64,000 bases of DNA from Diplolepis rosae. Its lineage: Eukaryota; Arthropoda; Insecta; Hymenoptera; Diplolepididae. How positions within the stretch are numbered: position 1 is the stretch's first letter; each line of letters opens with the position of its first letter. The translations under genes were made by a program, and so were the position numbers. The stretch is taken from NCBI GenBank assembly GCA_030998225.1, contig JAPYXD010000752.1, forward strand, positions 15,206,501-15,270,500. The letters are read 5' to 3'. The notes beneath the pieces are model-generated. The model saw nothing but the letters and a program-made list of their open reading frames with translations. It ran no database searches and was not told the DNA's origin. Below, in pieces: positions 1 to 11,262 of this stretch.

Positions 1-488
1 TGGCCAAATGCAATGTGAAATTCTCACCTCTTCTTCGAGTCAATTTTTTCTTTCAATCAAGAGCCAAATAATTCAGCTTCAATTTTTGATAGATTTGAGT
101 CTCTTATGAAATTGTTTGAATGAAAATGGTAATTTTTATTTAAAGTTTGTATTTTTGTTTACTTTTTTCAAAATCAAATTGTTCATCTTGAAGATCTAAA
201 CAATCTTCTCATTTAGATATGCTTATTCGTATAAAACCTGACTTGATTACAGAAGGAAAATCAGCATAAGCAATCTATTGCTTATTCTTCGCTGTGTTGT
301 TGTTAATGAGTGTCGTATTACAAAAATAACAATCTTGATCGTGACTCTTTAATTCATTCTAAATCATTAGTGCATAAAAATTAAGATGTGAAACGATCTC
401 GATATTCAGTTTCCCATCCAATCGCATAAGTAGAAACACAATTACTGAGATAAACATGTCTTTTTCATATTTTGTTTATTTTTACCAA
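1..488. other. AT-rich stretch without recognisable gene
   Basis: I see no coding region, inverted repeat or tandem repeat here. The sequence is AT-rich and unlike the GTAATCC array that follows it. Confidence 0.6.
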
Positions 489-1660
489 AAAATTACCCGT
501 TTTAATTCCATCAGTAAGTACCTGTCCGAGGGGGAAACAACTCTGGTAATAAGCTGGACTGTAATCCGGGGTAATTCGCAGTAATCCGAAGTAAATCGGA
601 GTAATCCGAGTAATCCAGTGTAATTCGCTGTAATACGCAGTAATACCAAGGGCGAAATAACTCTGATGATCCGCTGGACCACTTGGTGATCCGAACTAGT
701 AATCCGGGGTAACCCGAGTAATTCAGAGTAACCCGAAGTAATTCGCAGTAATGCGAAGTAAATCGGAGTAATCCGGAGTAAACTGGAGCAATCCAAGTAA
801 ATCAGAGTAATTCGAGTAATCCCGGGTAATCTGGAGTAATCTAGCGTAATGCGCAGCAATCGACGGTAATCCCGAGGAGGAATCAACTCTGGTAATCCCC
901 TGGACCACTCGGTGATTCAAACTGGTTATCTGGGGTAGTCCGGAGCAATCTAGCGTAATTCACAACAATCCGCGGTAATCACGAGGAGGAAACAACTCTG
1001 GTCCGAACTAGTAATCCGGAGTAAACATAAGTAATTTGCAGTAATCCGAAGTAATCCAAAGTAAATCGGAGTAATCCGGAGTAAACTGGAGTAGTCCAAG
1101 TAATCCGGGGTAATCTAGCGTAATCCGCAGCAATTCGCGGTAATCCCAAAGGGGGAAAAACTCTGATAATCCGCTGGACCACTTGGTGTTCCGAACTAAT
1201 AATCCGGGGTAACCCGAGTAACCCGAAGTAATTCGAAGTAATCCGGGGTAAATTGGAGTAATCCAAGTAAATCAGAGTAATTCGAGTAATCCCGGGTAAT
1301 CTGGAGTAATCTAGCGTAATGCGCAGCAATTCGCGGTAATCCTGAGGAGGAAACAACTCTGGTAATCCACTGGACCACTTGGTGATTCGGACTGGTTATC
1401 TGGGGTCGTCCGGAGCAATCTAGCGTAATTCACAACAATCCGCGGTAATCACGAGGAGGAAACAACTCTGGTCCGAACTAGTAATCCGGAGTAAACATAA
1501 GTAATTTGCAGTAATCCGAAGTAATCCAAAGTAAATCGGAGTAATCCGGAGTAAACTGGAGTAGTCCAAGTAATCCGGGGTAATCTAGCGTAATCCGCAG
1601 CAATTCGCGGTAATCCCAAAGGGGGAACAACTCTGGTAATCCGTGGACCACTTGCACGCA
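489..1660. repeat. Minisatellite with 470-bp higher-order period (GTAATCCG words)
   Basis: The block is built from short variants of GTAATCCG/GTAATTCG/GTAAATCGG, broken at intervals by a longer spacer containing GAGGAAACAACTCTGG. A higher-order repeat is visible. The segment starting CACAACAATCCGCGG at 961 recurs almost letter for letter at 1431, giving a 470-bp period, with an older and more diverged copy to the left (from about 491). Several open frames on the - strand (Tyr/Leu/Arg-rich, LLRIT...DYSGLL) exist only because the short word avoids stop codons. I do not treat them as genes. Confidence 0.9.
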
Positions 1661-2095
1661 AAAAAGTAAATGCTAATAATCAGTATTTTCGTGCTGCTCA
1701 GTAGAAACTGAGATGCTTAATTTTGCTTTCGCAAGGGAAAATTCTAAAGGAGAGTAACATCGATCCTAATAATTAGAACGCGCTCGTCGTAACGCAGCAC
1801 TCGATTATCGCGAAATAAGAAATATTGTCCCTGAGTACTTTGTTTCTTATATTCTGTGACCGAATCACTGAAAAAGTGGAAGTCAGATTCTTTGATTTAG
1901 TTATAATGCATACTGCGGGTCAGTGAATTGTAGTTGATAATATTAGGTATCGCCTTTCTACACCTCAAAATGCGAGTTGCTGCTGAGCAGCATTTTCTTA
2001 CTGACTCGTAGTGACTAGTGATGCTGTTAGGCTTTGCCCAGGCCTTCAGTATGTACACAGAATGAGCCACAGTACAAAAATGCTTGTGTATATCA
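1661..2095. other. Unique-looking spacer
   Basis: This lies between the minisatellite and the 157-bp satellite. It has no coding potential or clear repeat structure that I can recognise. Confidence 0.5.
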
Positions 2096-2780
2096 TAGCG
2101 GGAAAATTGAATTTTTTACTTTTATAAAGACGTGCTTGATAAATGAAACAAAAGATATAATTCCTATAAAAAAATATTCCAAACCAAAGTTGTAGACCTC
2201 TTTGAAATAAGCAATTTAGTTTCCTAACACTTTTTTTGTATCACGTATATTTTGGCGGGAAAATTGAATTTTCGATTTTTATAAAAACGTGTTTGATGTA
2301 TAGAACAATAGGTATAACTCCAATAAAAAAATGGTCCTGAAAAAATTCGTAGATCTCTTTAAAATAAACAATTTCGTTTCTGAACATGTTTTCCGTATCT
2401 CGTATATTTTGGTAGGAAAATTGAATTTTTGATTTTCAAAGAAACCTGTTTGATGATTAAAACAATAGACATAACTCCTATAAAAAAATTGTAAGAAGCA
2501 ACTTTGTATATATTTTCTAAATAAAAAATTTTGTTTCCTAGCATATTTTCCGTATCTTGTATATTTTGGTAGGAAAATTGAATTTTTGATTTTTAGAAAA
2601 ACGTTTTTGATGGATAAAGCAATAGATATAAATTCTATGAAAAAATTGTCACTAGAAACTTTCTAGATCTCTTTAAAATAAACAATTTTGTTCCTTAACA
2701 TGTTTTCCGTATCTCGTATATTTCGGTAGGAAAATTGAATTTTTGATTATTAGAAAAACCTTTTCGATAGATAAAACCAG
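2096..2780. repeat. Satellite-like tandem array, exact 157-bp period
   Basis: The word GGAAAATTGA recurs at 2101, 2258, 2415, 2572 and 2729, spaced exactly 157 bp each time. Each unit carries the same order of landmarks: GGAAAATTGAATTTT, an AAACGTG/AAACCTG block, AATAGATATAA, TAGATCTCTTTAAAATAA, then CGTATATTTTGG. Units differ by scattered substitutions, but the period has no net indels. There are four full units plus a partial one that breaks off near 2780. Confidence 0.93.
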
Positions 2781-3744
2781 AATCGTTTGTCAAAAACGGC
2801 TGATTAACGAACTTGACCTTTCTTTTTGGGCTTTAAGAAGTGCACTAACGCAAAATCTGATTGGATAATTCTTCCGAAAGTTATAATGCTCACAGACGAC
2901 CCACAGATAGACAGATATGGTCGTAAAAACCATTTTTTTCTCACTCAAGGGGTTTCAAAATGTCGAGATTTTATAAAAATTTAAAGAGTCATTTTTCACA
3001 TAAAACCAATACCTACTCATTTAATGAGAACGTAAAAATAATACATTATGATGCTGATTCTGGCTAATTTTCTTAACAAAAGTCTTAAAGTGCATACTTG
3101 TCCTTCTATTCACACATTGTACACGTGCAATATGCATTGTTACACACAATTTCATGAGGTTTTCTAGATAATTAAATCATGACTATAGGCTATATTACTC
3201 AACAATGTAATTATGGTTCAAGTCCTAATGAATAGGTAGCATTCTCAGTACCTAGAACAAGTTTACAGTATCTTTCATTCGTACATCTAGAAAAATAATC
3301 TCTATTTATGTTCATGTAACAAATATGTATAATATATATAATATATAATATAATATATAATATGTAATATATACATATATATATACTATAGTTTAAGAAA
3401 ACTTGTTTATTCAAAAGATTTTCCAAATTCATAATAAACTATCTAAATTGAACTTCTGATTAACAGTTACAGTAAAGTCGCGAGACATAATTATAGCTTA
3501 TATTCATGTAAGATCATTTTTTCGTACACAAAATAACTTTTTGAAAATTCTTGAGATATTATAGAATACAACATAAGGAACGTCTTTCTGGTATGTTTTA
3601 GTAAAAATGATGCCAAAAATATACAGTTAACCGTTATCAACAATAACTTTTCCAGTTTTATTTTCTGTAAAAAAACTTTCTTGCTCACTGATTCACTTCA
3701 CTGCAGATGCTTACTAATTATTAATCATTTGCTACTAATTCTAC
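2781..3744. other. AT-rich spacer with TA-rich microsatellite
   Basis: No gene is recognisable. A TA/ATA-rich simple-sequence stretch occupies about 3325-3392. Short open frames on the - strand are AT-rich and show no domain. Confidence 0.5.
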
Positions 3745-3999
3745 TACTCTCTAAATCTGAATCAGTCAAATTTTCACTGATTGAATCAGTGATTTGCCTT
3801 TTCACTGAATCATCAGTGAAAGCAATATTTTTCACTGTTTAATTAGTGAAAACAATATTTTTCATTGTTAAATCAGTTACTTTTCACTGAAGTAATCAGT
3901 GAAATTTAACTGATTCGCAGTAACCTCTTTTTATCTATTTGAATCAGTAAAATTTCACTGATAATCAGTAGATTTTGACTGATTCAGATTTAGAGAGTA
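3745..3999. mobile_element. MITE family 1 (ends TACTCTCTAAATCTGAATCA), copy a
   Basis: It starts TACTCTCTAAATCTGAATCA and ends with the inverse, TTTAGAGAGTA. The interior is a fold-back of AATCAGTGAAA/TTTCACTGATT words, so it can form one long hairpin. It is non-coding. Similar copies lie at 4222-4444 and 7736-7958. The TA at both tips suggests a TA target duplication, which would fit mobilisation by a Tc1/mariner-type transposase (inference). Confidence 0.85.
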
Positions 4000-4221
4000 C
4001 TAGTTATAAACTTTGTAAAAAATAGTTGACAAAAGAATAACTTGCTATAAATAGCATTTTAATTTTAACATTAATCCAGTAACTTTGAATTAACTAAAAA
4101 GTAAAAATTTTCTTAAATTCAACTCAATTTCACGGAATTGTAACTGTTTAAAACTGCAGTTTGTGTTGCGAAAAATTACGGTAGAAATTCCTAATATTCC
4201 ACGCATTAAAATCAATCTTTG

Positions 4222-4444
4222 TACTCTTTAAATCTGAATCAGTCAAAATCTACTGATTATCAGTGTAATTTGACTAATTTAAATTGTTTAAAAAAGTTTA
4301 CTTTAAATCAGTCAAATTTTACTTATTACTTCAGTGAAAATTAACTGATTTAACAGTGAAATATATTTTTTGCTGATGAATCAATGAAAATGCAAATCAC
4401 TAATTCAATCAATAAAAATTTGACTGATTCAGATTTAGAGAGTA
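4222..4444. mobile_element. MITE family 1, copy b
   Basis: Same ends as copy a (TACTCTTTAAATCTGAATCA and TTTAGAGAGTA) and the same internal AATCAGT/ACTGATT words. The interior is more diverged. Confidence 0.8.
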
Positions 4445-4824
4445 AATGTTGTAAGTGATTATAATAATTTAATCATCCACTGTAGGCTTAATTTAAGACT
4501 TTTTTTAAAGTGATGGCCTCAAACCTTTTTTTAATGACAAGCATGTTTATTACTTGCAAATTTCAGACATACTATTTTCACAACCTTTTACTTATATATT
4601 TTTGACATAACCATTCTAAATGTATTTTTATAAATAACTTCATAATTATTTTTCGTTAAGTCTCCATATATTTTTGAGTTTTTTTTACCAAAGATCTATA
4701 ATTTTCAGTACGAAATATAAAATTTTAATAAAATGATTTTGGTTCAATTTTAGGGATCTAGCCAGTACTATGGCAGTACCGGCTGATAGTACCGGACCAG
4801 TGCTGCTAACTTCCAGCTGATTTA

Positions 4825-5048
4825 TACCCAGAAAACGGTTTTTTTTTAATTGAAAAAACATTTATTTATACAGGGTCGAAGAAAAAATGTCTTTGAATTG
4901 AAGAAAGTTTTGTTGAGTTAAAAAAACGTTCTTTAATGTAAAAATGTTTCTTTGGATCAAAGAAAATTTTTTTGAATTAACAAAACTTTCTTTGATTCGA
5001 GGAAAATTTTTTTTGACCGTATATCAAAGAAACTGTTTTCTCAGTGTA
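4825..5048. mobile_element. MITE family 2 (ends CACTGAGAAAACAG, TTCTTTGAATCAAAGAA core)
   Basis: Flanked by TA on both sides. Ends are CCCAGAAAACGG and CTGTTTTCTCAGTG. The interior consists of TTTCTTTGATTCAAAGAAA-like palindromic words. This is the most frequent short element in the first 10 kb. Confidence 0.8.
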
Positions 5049-5260
5049 TCATTAGTGGTCTAGCCAGTACTATGCCACTACCAACTGATAGCACTTGACC
5101 AGTGCTGCTTTCAAGTACCAGACCAGTACTGTCTGCCAACTACCAGCCGAGTTATCATTAGGGATTTATCCAGTACTATGGCAGTACAGGCTGATAGTAC
5201 CGGACCAGTACTGCTTTTAAGTACGAGACCAGTACTGGCTTCCAACTTCCAGCTGAGTTA

Positions 5261-5420
5261 CACCCAGAAAACAGTTTATTTTGAATCAAAGAAACATTTA
5301 TTTATATAGGGTCAAAGAAAAAATTTCTTTGAATTGAAATTTTTGTGAATTAACAAAACTTTCTTTGATTCAAAGAAAATGTTTTTTTGAACGTATTTCA
5401 AAGAAACTGTTTTCTCAGTG
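5261..5420. mobile_element. MITE family 2, short copy
   Basis: It runs from CACCCAGAAAACAG to CTGTTTTCTCAGTG with TA on each side, inserted in the CAGTACT repeat cluster. It is shorter than the 4825-5048 copy through loss of central words. Confidence 0.8.
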
Positions 5421-5600
5421 TATCATTAGTGGTCTAGTCAGTACTATGCCACCACCAACTGATAGCGCTAGACCAGTGCTGCTTTCAAGTACCAGACCAG
5501 TACTGTCTGCCAACTACCAGTCGAGTTATCATTAGGGGTCTAGCCAGTACTGTGTCAGTACCGACTAACAGTACTGGGCCAGTACTTACTGCCAACAGTG

Positions 5601-6145
5601 TATATATACTGTGTCATAATATATATTTTAACTAATTTTTATTGCTTTTCGGAGCATGTGAAAGATTTTGCGAAAAATTCAAAGGTAGCTTGATGTGAGC
5701 AGTAATGAGCAAGACAAAACAGATTGTTTCGTCGGAAGACGTAAAACGAATGCGTAAAGTCAATGCACCGTATCGTGGCGAAATATATTATGGAAATGGC
5801 GGCAGACCTTGCAGACTGCCATCTGAATTCATGTGTAAACCGCATCACGTGTGGTTTGCACATAGACGCTAGAATATACGGTTTGTGATGTGATGAATGA
5901 TAGGTTATTAGAGCAGCTGGTTTAGTCTGGAGTACAAAGGCGATTAGTAAGATTTATGCTGACTTAAAAGAATAAAGAGGAACTAGAGAGAGTGAGTGGA
6001 AAAAAATAGGGTCGAACACCTTTAATCCTTTCTTTCTTCCAAAAGCGGATATGAAGGATATATCCGCAAGATATTATATATATATTATATATTGTTATTT
6101 GCCTCGATAAAATCAAATGCAATTTCATTACGCAATACAAATTGC
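5601..6145. other. No recognisable gene
   Basis: A 74-codon open frame on the - strand (5639-5863) shows no domain, splice context or repeats and is not supported as a gene. A short TA-rich run lies near 6070-6095. Confidence 0.5.
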
Positions 6146-6506
6146 ACCCTGAAAAAAGTTTCTTTGATTGAAAAAAAATTTCTTTGAATTAAACAAATTT
6201 GTACATTGCTATACGGTCCCAGAAAAGTTTCTTTGATTTAAAGAGATTTCTTGATTATTTTTTTTTACTTTGATTCAAAGAAATGAAAGTATTCGCAGTC
6301 ACATTGTACATATTTAAAGTGATTCTCAGAAATATTTTCTTTAATTTAAAGAAAAAATTTTCTTCATTCAAGGTAATAAAATTAAAAAAATTATTTCTTG
6401 AGTTTTTGCCAGTACTGTATTTGAATGAAAAAAATAGTTATTTAAATCAAATTAAATCAATTATAAAAGGCTACAAACGTAATTTATTAAAGTCAAATAA
6501 TTTATA

Positions 6507-6796
6507 CTCCCAGAAAACAGTTCCTTTCAAACAAAGAATCATTGTGTTGAATTAGAGAAACATTTTTTTGGTTCAAAAAAACATTTCTTTGATATACGGT
6601 CAAAGAAAAAATTTCTTTGAATTGAAGAAAGTTTTGTTGTGTCAAAAAAATGTTTTTCAATGTAAAAAAATCTATTTCTTTGGATCAAAGAAAATGTTGT
6701 TGAATTAACAAAACTTTCTTTGATTCAAAGAAATTTTTTGTTTAACCGTATATCAAAGAAATGTTTCTTTGATTCAAAGAAACTGGCTTCTCGGGG
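6507..6796. mobile_element. MITE family 2, full-length copy
   Basis: Ends are CTCCCAGAAAACAG and CTGGCTTCTCGGGG with TA flanks. The interior has TTCTTTGATTCAAAGAAA words. The preceding stretch 6146-6506 is made of the same words and is probably an older, broken copy. Confidence 0.75.
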
Positions 6797-6799
6797 TAT

Positions 6800-7735
6800 T
6801 TGTTCTAAAGGTTTTTTAATTCGAATTGAAGAAATGAAGTTGAAAAAACTATTTTATTTTAAATTAAACTTTTCTCTCGGTTTGCTGTAAGTACCTAAAC
6901 ATTATGTTTTAGAAAGTTATAATTTTTTTGAATTGAAAATAAAACAGTCGAATAATTGAAATTGACAGTAAAACGAACGATTCAGAATGTTATGAATTTA
7001 TATTTATAGATGACAATTTTTAATTAGCATTATGTACTAATTAGTTGGAGCTTAACCTAATACGCAGATCTTTGGAACTAATTTTTACCTCATCAGCGTT
7101 TTTAGAAGATTTTAATAATTCTATTCATGAAGGTAACGTCATAAATGTTCCTAGAAATTTAATTTATTATTGACATTTTGCTATAGTAGGAAGATCATTT
7201 CGTAATAGTTTTTTCTAATACACCTCTTTATGAATTCAGGGCCAATCATAAGGCAAACGAGTTTTCTAACGCGACCTCCAAACACTCAATGCGACTTAAT
7301 GAATGTTGCAGTTTTATTTGCTTTTTAACCTCTTTTTAACACAATGACAAAGTTAAATTTTTCATTTATGGTTAATATCCTCTACAACCTTATTTTTTGT
7401 CGGAAATCATCTCTTCATCAACTTTTTGAACTAATGAGCAATATTTTAAAAACATTTTTCAGAATGAAATCTAAAAGTCGAAAAATTAAATTCCTTTATT
7501 GTATTTCCTCTTTTAGTTAAATTGGGAATTGAAATTTCAAATTTTATCAACACAAATGCTATCAATAAATGATTATTATCACAAATTTAATTATTATTAT
7601 TGATTCGTAGATTTCATATTGGGAAATTTTTAAAAAATATTAATTTTCGAAAGGAATTTAGAAATGGGAAAAATTGGCTTAATTTTGATTGCTTTCTTGA
7701 TTTTTAGGCTTTGGAATATTTATTGAAAACAAAAA
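6800..7735. other. AT-rich spacer, nothing recognised
   Basis: No open frame with a recognisable domain and no repeat structure could be seen. Confidence 0.5.
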
Positions 7736-7958
7736 TACTCTCTAAATTTGAATCAGTCAAAATCTACTGTCCATGAGTGAAATTTGACTGATTCAAATAG
7801 CTAAAAAGAGGTTACTGTAAATCAGTCAAATTTCACTGATTATTTCAGTGAAAATTGACTGATTTGACAGTGAAAAATATTTTTTCACTGATGAATCAGT
7901 GAAAGGCAAATCACTGATTCAATCAGTGAAAATTTGACTGATTCAGATTTAGAGAGTA
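7736..7958. mobile_element. MITE family 1, copy c
   Basis: Starts TACTCTCTAAATTTGAATCA and ends TTTAGAGAGTA. This is the cleanest copy, with near-perfect alternation of AATCAGTGAAA and TTTCACTGATT. Confidence 0.85.
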
Positions 7959-8785
7959 TACTTCTTCTCTAGAAATCAAAATGTATGCTTTAAAGTGTTA
8001 ATTGGAAGGAAAATTTTTTACGCTTGGCGAAAGTTTCTTCCTGTTTACTGATTTGGCAAGATCAGTTTTTTTCTAACTATCGGGTTCTACAGTATATCGG
8101 AAGCATTTAAAATGTAACATAACTTGTTTTAGAAGAATCTAGCCTCGCACATACATCGAGCCCACGAGAGGGCATTAACTTGGTTTTTTTAACACTCAAC
8201 TGAACTCTAACTACATTCTGTACCCAAATGGTTTCAGTCTATTTTCGAAAGAGTCTGATCCACTAAATAAAAGCAGAATACAATTTAAGGCGGAAAGAAA
8301 AATTTAATAGTATACAATTATAAAATGTATAATACACACGAATAAATGAACGATTTAAATTATAAATATCTATACAGGGTTGCCAAATTATTTTACTCAC
8401 TTTTTTCTGTCAGTCGCACAAAATCTGCTAATATTGACATTACATATTAAAATTTTTCTCTAAAAATAAAAAGTTATGTTAAAACGACCTCAAAATGAAG
8501 TGTTTTTGTTAACTTTTGAGGGAAATATTGCGAAAAAAAGTCAAAATTTTAAATTTTTTAAAATTAATAATAACTCTTGACATAATTGATATTTCTAGAT
8601 TAATTATTTCCGGAATTATTCACATATTTTTTAAAAAGTGTGAAATTTTGACTTTTTTCACAATATTTTCCTCAAAAGTTGACAAAAACACTTCATCTTG
8701 AGGTCGTTTGAGCCCAATTTTTTATTTTCAGGGAACTTTTTTTTGTCAGTTTTTTGTAAAAAAAAAATTTCTTATAGATATTAAC

Positions 8786-9395
8786 AACACCCAGAAAACA
8801 TTTCTTTGAATCAAACAAATTTGTGCAGTGCTACACGGCCTAAGAAAAGTTTCTTTGATTCAAAGAAATTTCTTGATTATGTTTTTCCTTCAATTCAAAG
8901 AAATGAAAGTAAGCGCAGTCACATTGTACATACGTAAAGTCATTCATAGAAATATTTTCTTCAATTTAAAGAAAAAACTGTCTTCGTTTTAAGATAATAA
9001 AATTAAACAAATTATTTTTTGAATTTTTGCCAGTGTTGTATTTGAATCAAAAAAATATTTTCTTAAATCAAATAAATAATGTTAAAAAAATATTGTATTT
9101 TATTTGAAAAAGGCTAAAACGTAATTCATTAAAGTCAAATAAATTTATACACTGAAAAAAAGCTTCTTTGATATACGGTCAATGAAAAAATTTCTTTGAA
9201 TTGAAGAAAGTATTTTTGAGTCAAAAAAATTTTCTTTAATGTAAACAAATCTATTTCTTTGGATCAAAGAAAATTGTTTTAAATTAACAAAACTTTCTTT
9301 GATTGAATGAAATTTTTTCTTCAAAGAAATATTTCTTTGATTCAAAGAAACTGTTTCCTCAGTGTTTTTGTTCTAAAGGTGTTTTTCTGGGTGTG
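8786..9395. mobile_element. MITE family 2 with a second copy nested inside
   Basis: The outer ends are CACCCAGAAAACA (8787) and TTTTTCTGGGTGTG (near 9394). Inside, 9150-9364 is an independent copy from CACTGAAAAAAAGC to CTGTTTCCTCAGTG with TA on its left. This nested arrangement shows repeated rounds of insertion by the same family. Confidence 0.75.
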
Positions 9396-9677
9396 GGTAG
9401 TTCTCCAGAAATAAGGCACTTTTGGCGGACAGAATTTTTTATTTTAAATAAAACTTTTTTTAAATTATGAATAACTCTTAAAATAATTGATGTTTTTAGA
9501 TCAATTATTTCCGTAATTATTAATATAATTTTTAAAAAGTATGAAATTTTGACTTTTTTTACAATATTTTCCTCAAAAGTTGATAAAAACACTTCATCTT
9601 GATGTTTTAGCATAACTTTTTATCCTTAGGGAAAATTTTCAAATGTATTGTCAATACTGTGTGATTTTATGCGTCTA

Positions 9678-10058
9678 CACTCAGAAAAAATATTTGATTG
9701 AATCAAAAAAATTATTTATTTGAAACACTTTCTTTGATGTGAAGAAATGTTTTGTTTTAATGAAACAAAATTTGTTTGATTCAAACAAAATATCTTTGGA
9801 CCAAATAAATATTTATTCGAATCAAATAAATTTCTGCCTTAAATAAAACAAATTATATCTTTGACCATATATTAATACATTAATTTCTTTGTTTTGAAGA
9901 AAAATTAATTTGATTCAAACAAATATTTATTTGGTTCAAAGATATTTTGTTTGAATTAAACAAATTTTATTTCATTTAAACAAATCATTTTTTTAAATCA
10001 AAGAAAGTCGTTCAAACAAATCATTTTCTTTGATTCAATGAAATCTTTTTTCTGAGTG
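9678..10058. mobile_element. MITE family 2, diverged long copy
   Basis: Flanked by TA. Ends are CACTCAGAAAAAA and TTTTTTCTGAGTG. The interior is TTTGATTCAAACAAA words. It interrupts the right arm of foldback F1, separating GCGTCT from ACAAGCACAAAGTGAG, which are adjacent in the other F1 copy. Confidence 0.8.
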
Positions 10059-10095
10059 TAACAAGCACAAAGTGAGTAGAATAATTTGGGAAACC

Positions 10096-10687
10096 ACAAT
10101 ATTATTAAATAAATAAATAAAATAAAGCTCATTTTGTGACTTAAATAACAACTATAGTTTTGAAAAACTGTCTAAAATGATTTGAAAAATTAGTAATTAG
10201 ACTTTTTTAGTTAGTAATTAGAATTAGTAATGAATAATCTTAAAAAAATAATTTCTTTCATCTAAAAAAGGCTAAAAACTCTATTATACCAACTATAGTC
10301 TTTCTAAATTAATTTTACAGCGTGGATGTTGACGATTTTGCATAACAAAAGACTAAAAGAGCGAATAGGAAGATCGCGAAAGGTTAGTAGGCCAATGAAA
10401 ACAGGGCTCGAAAAATATTACCAATCACTCGAATCACTTGCAATACCGATGGAAATACTATGCAATGCTTTTATTCAATCATAATGTTTCTCATGATTTT
10501 ATAATAATATTTAGTAGGTTGTGAGGAGTAGCTTAGAAAATTATTTTTTCGTTTGTATGCTACTAAAAGCCGCTCAACTAATTTTAAGTGCCCAAGATGC
10601 ACCACGTGATAGTCATCAATCAGATTAACATCTCTCATTTTATATTTATACTTTTTACGCTGTATGCACTTATAATGTATACATATG
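10096..10687. other. No recognisable gene
   Basis: AT-rich. A 75-codon open frame on the - strand (10471-10698) has no recognisable motif and overlaps the MITE that follows. Confidence 0.5.
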
Positions 10688-10855
10688 AGTGATTCCACCC
10701 AGATTTATATTTAAAAAATTTTTTTGGCGTTCTTTGATCAAAAATATTTGACACGTATTTTTTTATTTTAATGTCATCTAAAAATCAAAAAAATATTCCA
10801 CGCAAAATATAATTAATTTTTGAATATAAATCGTGGGTGGAATCACCCATATACA
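10688..10855. mobile_element. Short MITE with GTGATTCCACCC inverted ends
   Basis: Left end GTGATTCCACCCAGATTTAT and right end ATAAATCGTGGGTGGAATCAC are inverted with one extra base in the right arm. The middle is AT-rich. Confidence 0.65.
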
Positions 10856-11106
10856 TTTTGTGGGTCGTTGCCAAAGAGTTGTGGCATTTAACTCCAGCAG
10901 TTTTAAACATTTCCATTATTTATGATGTTTTTTACACTCTCATATGATAAGGTATTATATTTGAGTATGAAATTGATATACAGTTTTTGTGTACAAAATC
11001 TTTACAAATCTTTTCCGTGAAATTTTTCAATTAAATAAAAATTCAAACAGTTACAGTATTTTAAAACTTGAAAAAAATCAATAATCAAACTCTATTTTCC
11101 AGTCAA

Positions 11107-11262
11107 ACTATTCTAGATACGATAAGACATTAGGAAGCAAAATTGTTTACTTAGAGAAGATCTACAAATTTTCATTCAAACATTCTTTGATAAAATGTAT
11201 ATTTTTCGTTTTAATTTTTAAAAAATATCATGCAATATCAAAAATTCTGGGTTCTATTGCTT
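11107..11262. repeat. Solitary diverged inverted copy of the 157-bp satellite unit
   Basis: The run AGATACGATAAGACATTAGGAAGCAAAATTGTTTACTTAGAGAAGATC aligns with the reverse complement of the array at 2096-2780 (AGATACGGAAAACATGTTAAGG, then AAAATTGTTTA and AGATCTA), followed by GTTCTATTGCTT. Identity is moderate, so it is an old copy or a related sequence. Confidence 0.5.

Larger units (their letters stand above)
4754..5600. repeat. CAGTACT-word palindromic repeat cluster, broken by MITEs
   Basis: The phrase AGCCAGTACTATGGCAGTAC, followed by GGCTGATAGTACCGGACCAG and close variants, recurs near 4754, 5050, 5165, 5435 and 5535. Each sub-block is nearly self-complementary. Two copies of another MITE (4825-5048 and 5261-5420) are inserted in it. 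A related cluster with the same CAGTACT words and an added GCCAACGCTCGGCATAA block lies at 56510-56775. No coding potential. Confidence 0.8.
8378..10095. mobile_element. Long-arm foldback element F1, copy 1, carrying nested MITEs
   Basis: The outer ends are inverted: GGTTGCCAAATTATTTTACT at 8378 against the reverse complement of AGAATAATTTGGGAAACC ending at 10095. The arms (about 250 bp) share AAAACGACCTCAAAATGAAG, CTCAAAAGTTGACAAAAACA and ATAACTCTTGA blocks in mirror order. Nested inside are family-2 MITEs at 8786-9395 (itself containing another at 9150-9364) and 9678-10058. A second F1 copy at 16938-18964 shows the same ends. Short open frames here follow repeat words and are not genes. Confidence 0.8.

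Noticed and set aside
482..1661. Several 60-134 codon open frames on the - strand (LLRIT...DYS-rich)
   Set aside because: They follow the GTAATCCG tandem repeat in register, overlap one another, and have no start context, domain or splice signals.
2096..2780. CRISPR-like array
   Set aside because: The period is constant, but repeats are contiguous 157-bp units without unique spacers, in clearly eukaryotic DNA.
3320..3395. Origin or promoter in the TA-rich run
   Set aside because: It is a simple microsatellite in AT-rich DNA with no supporting signal.
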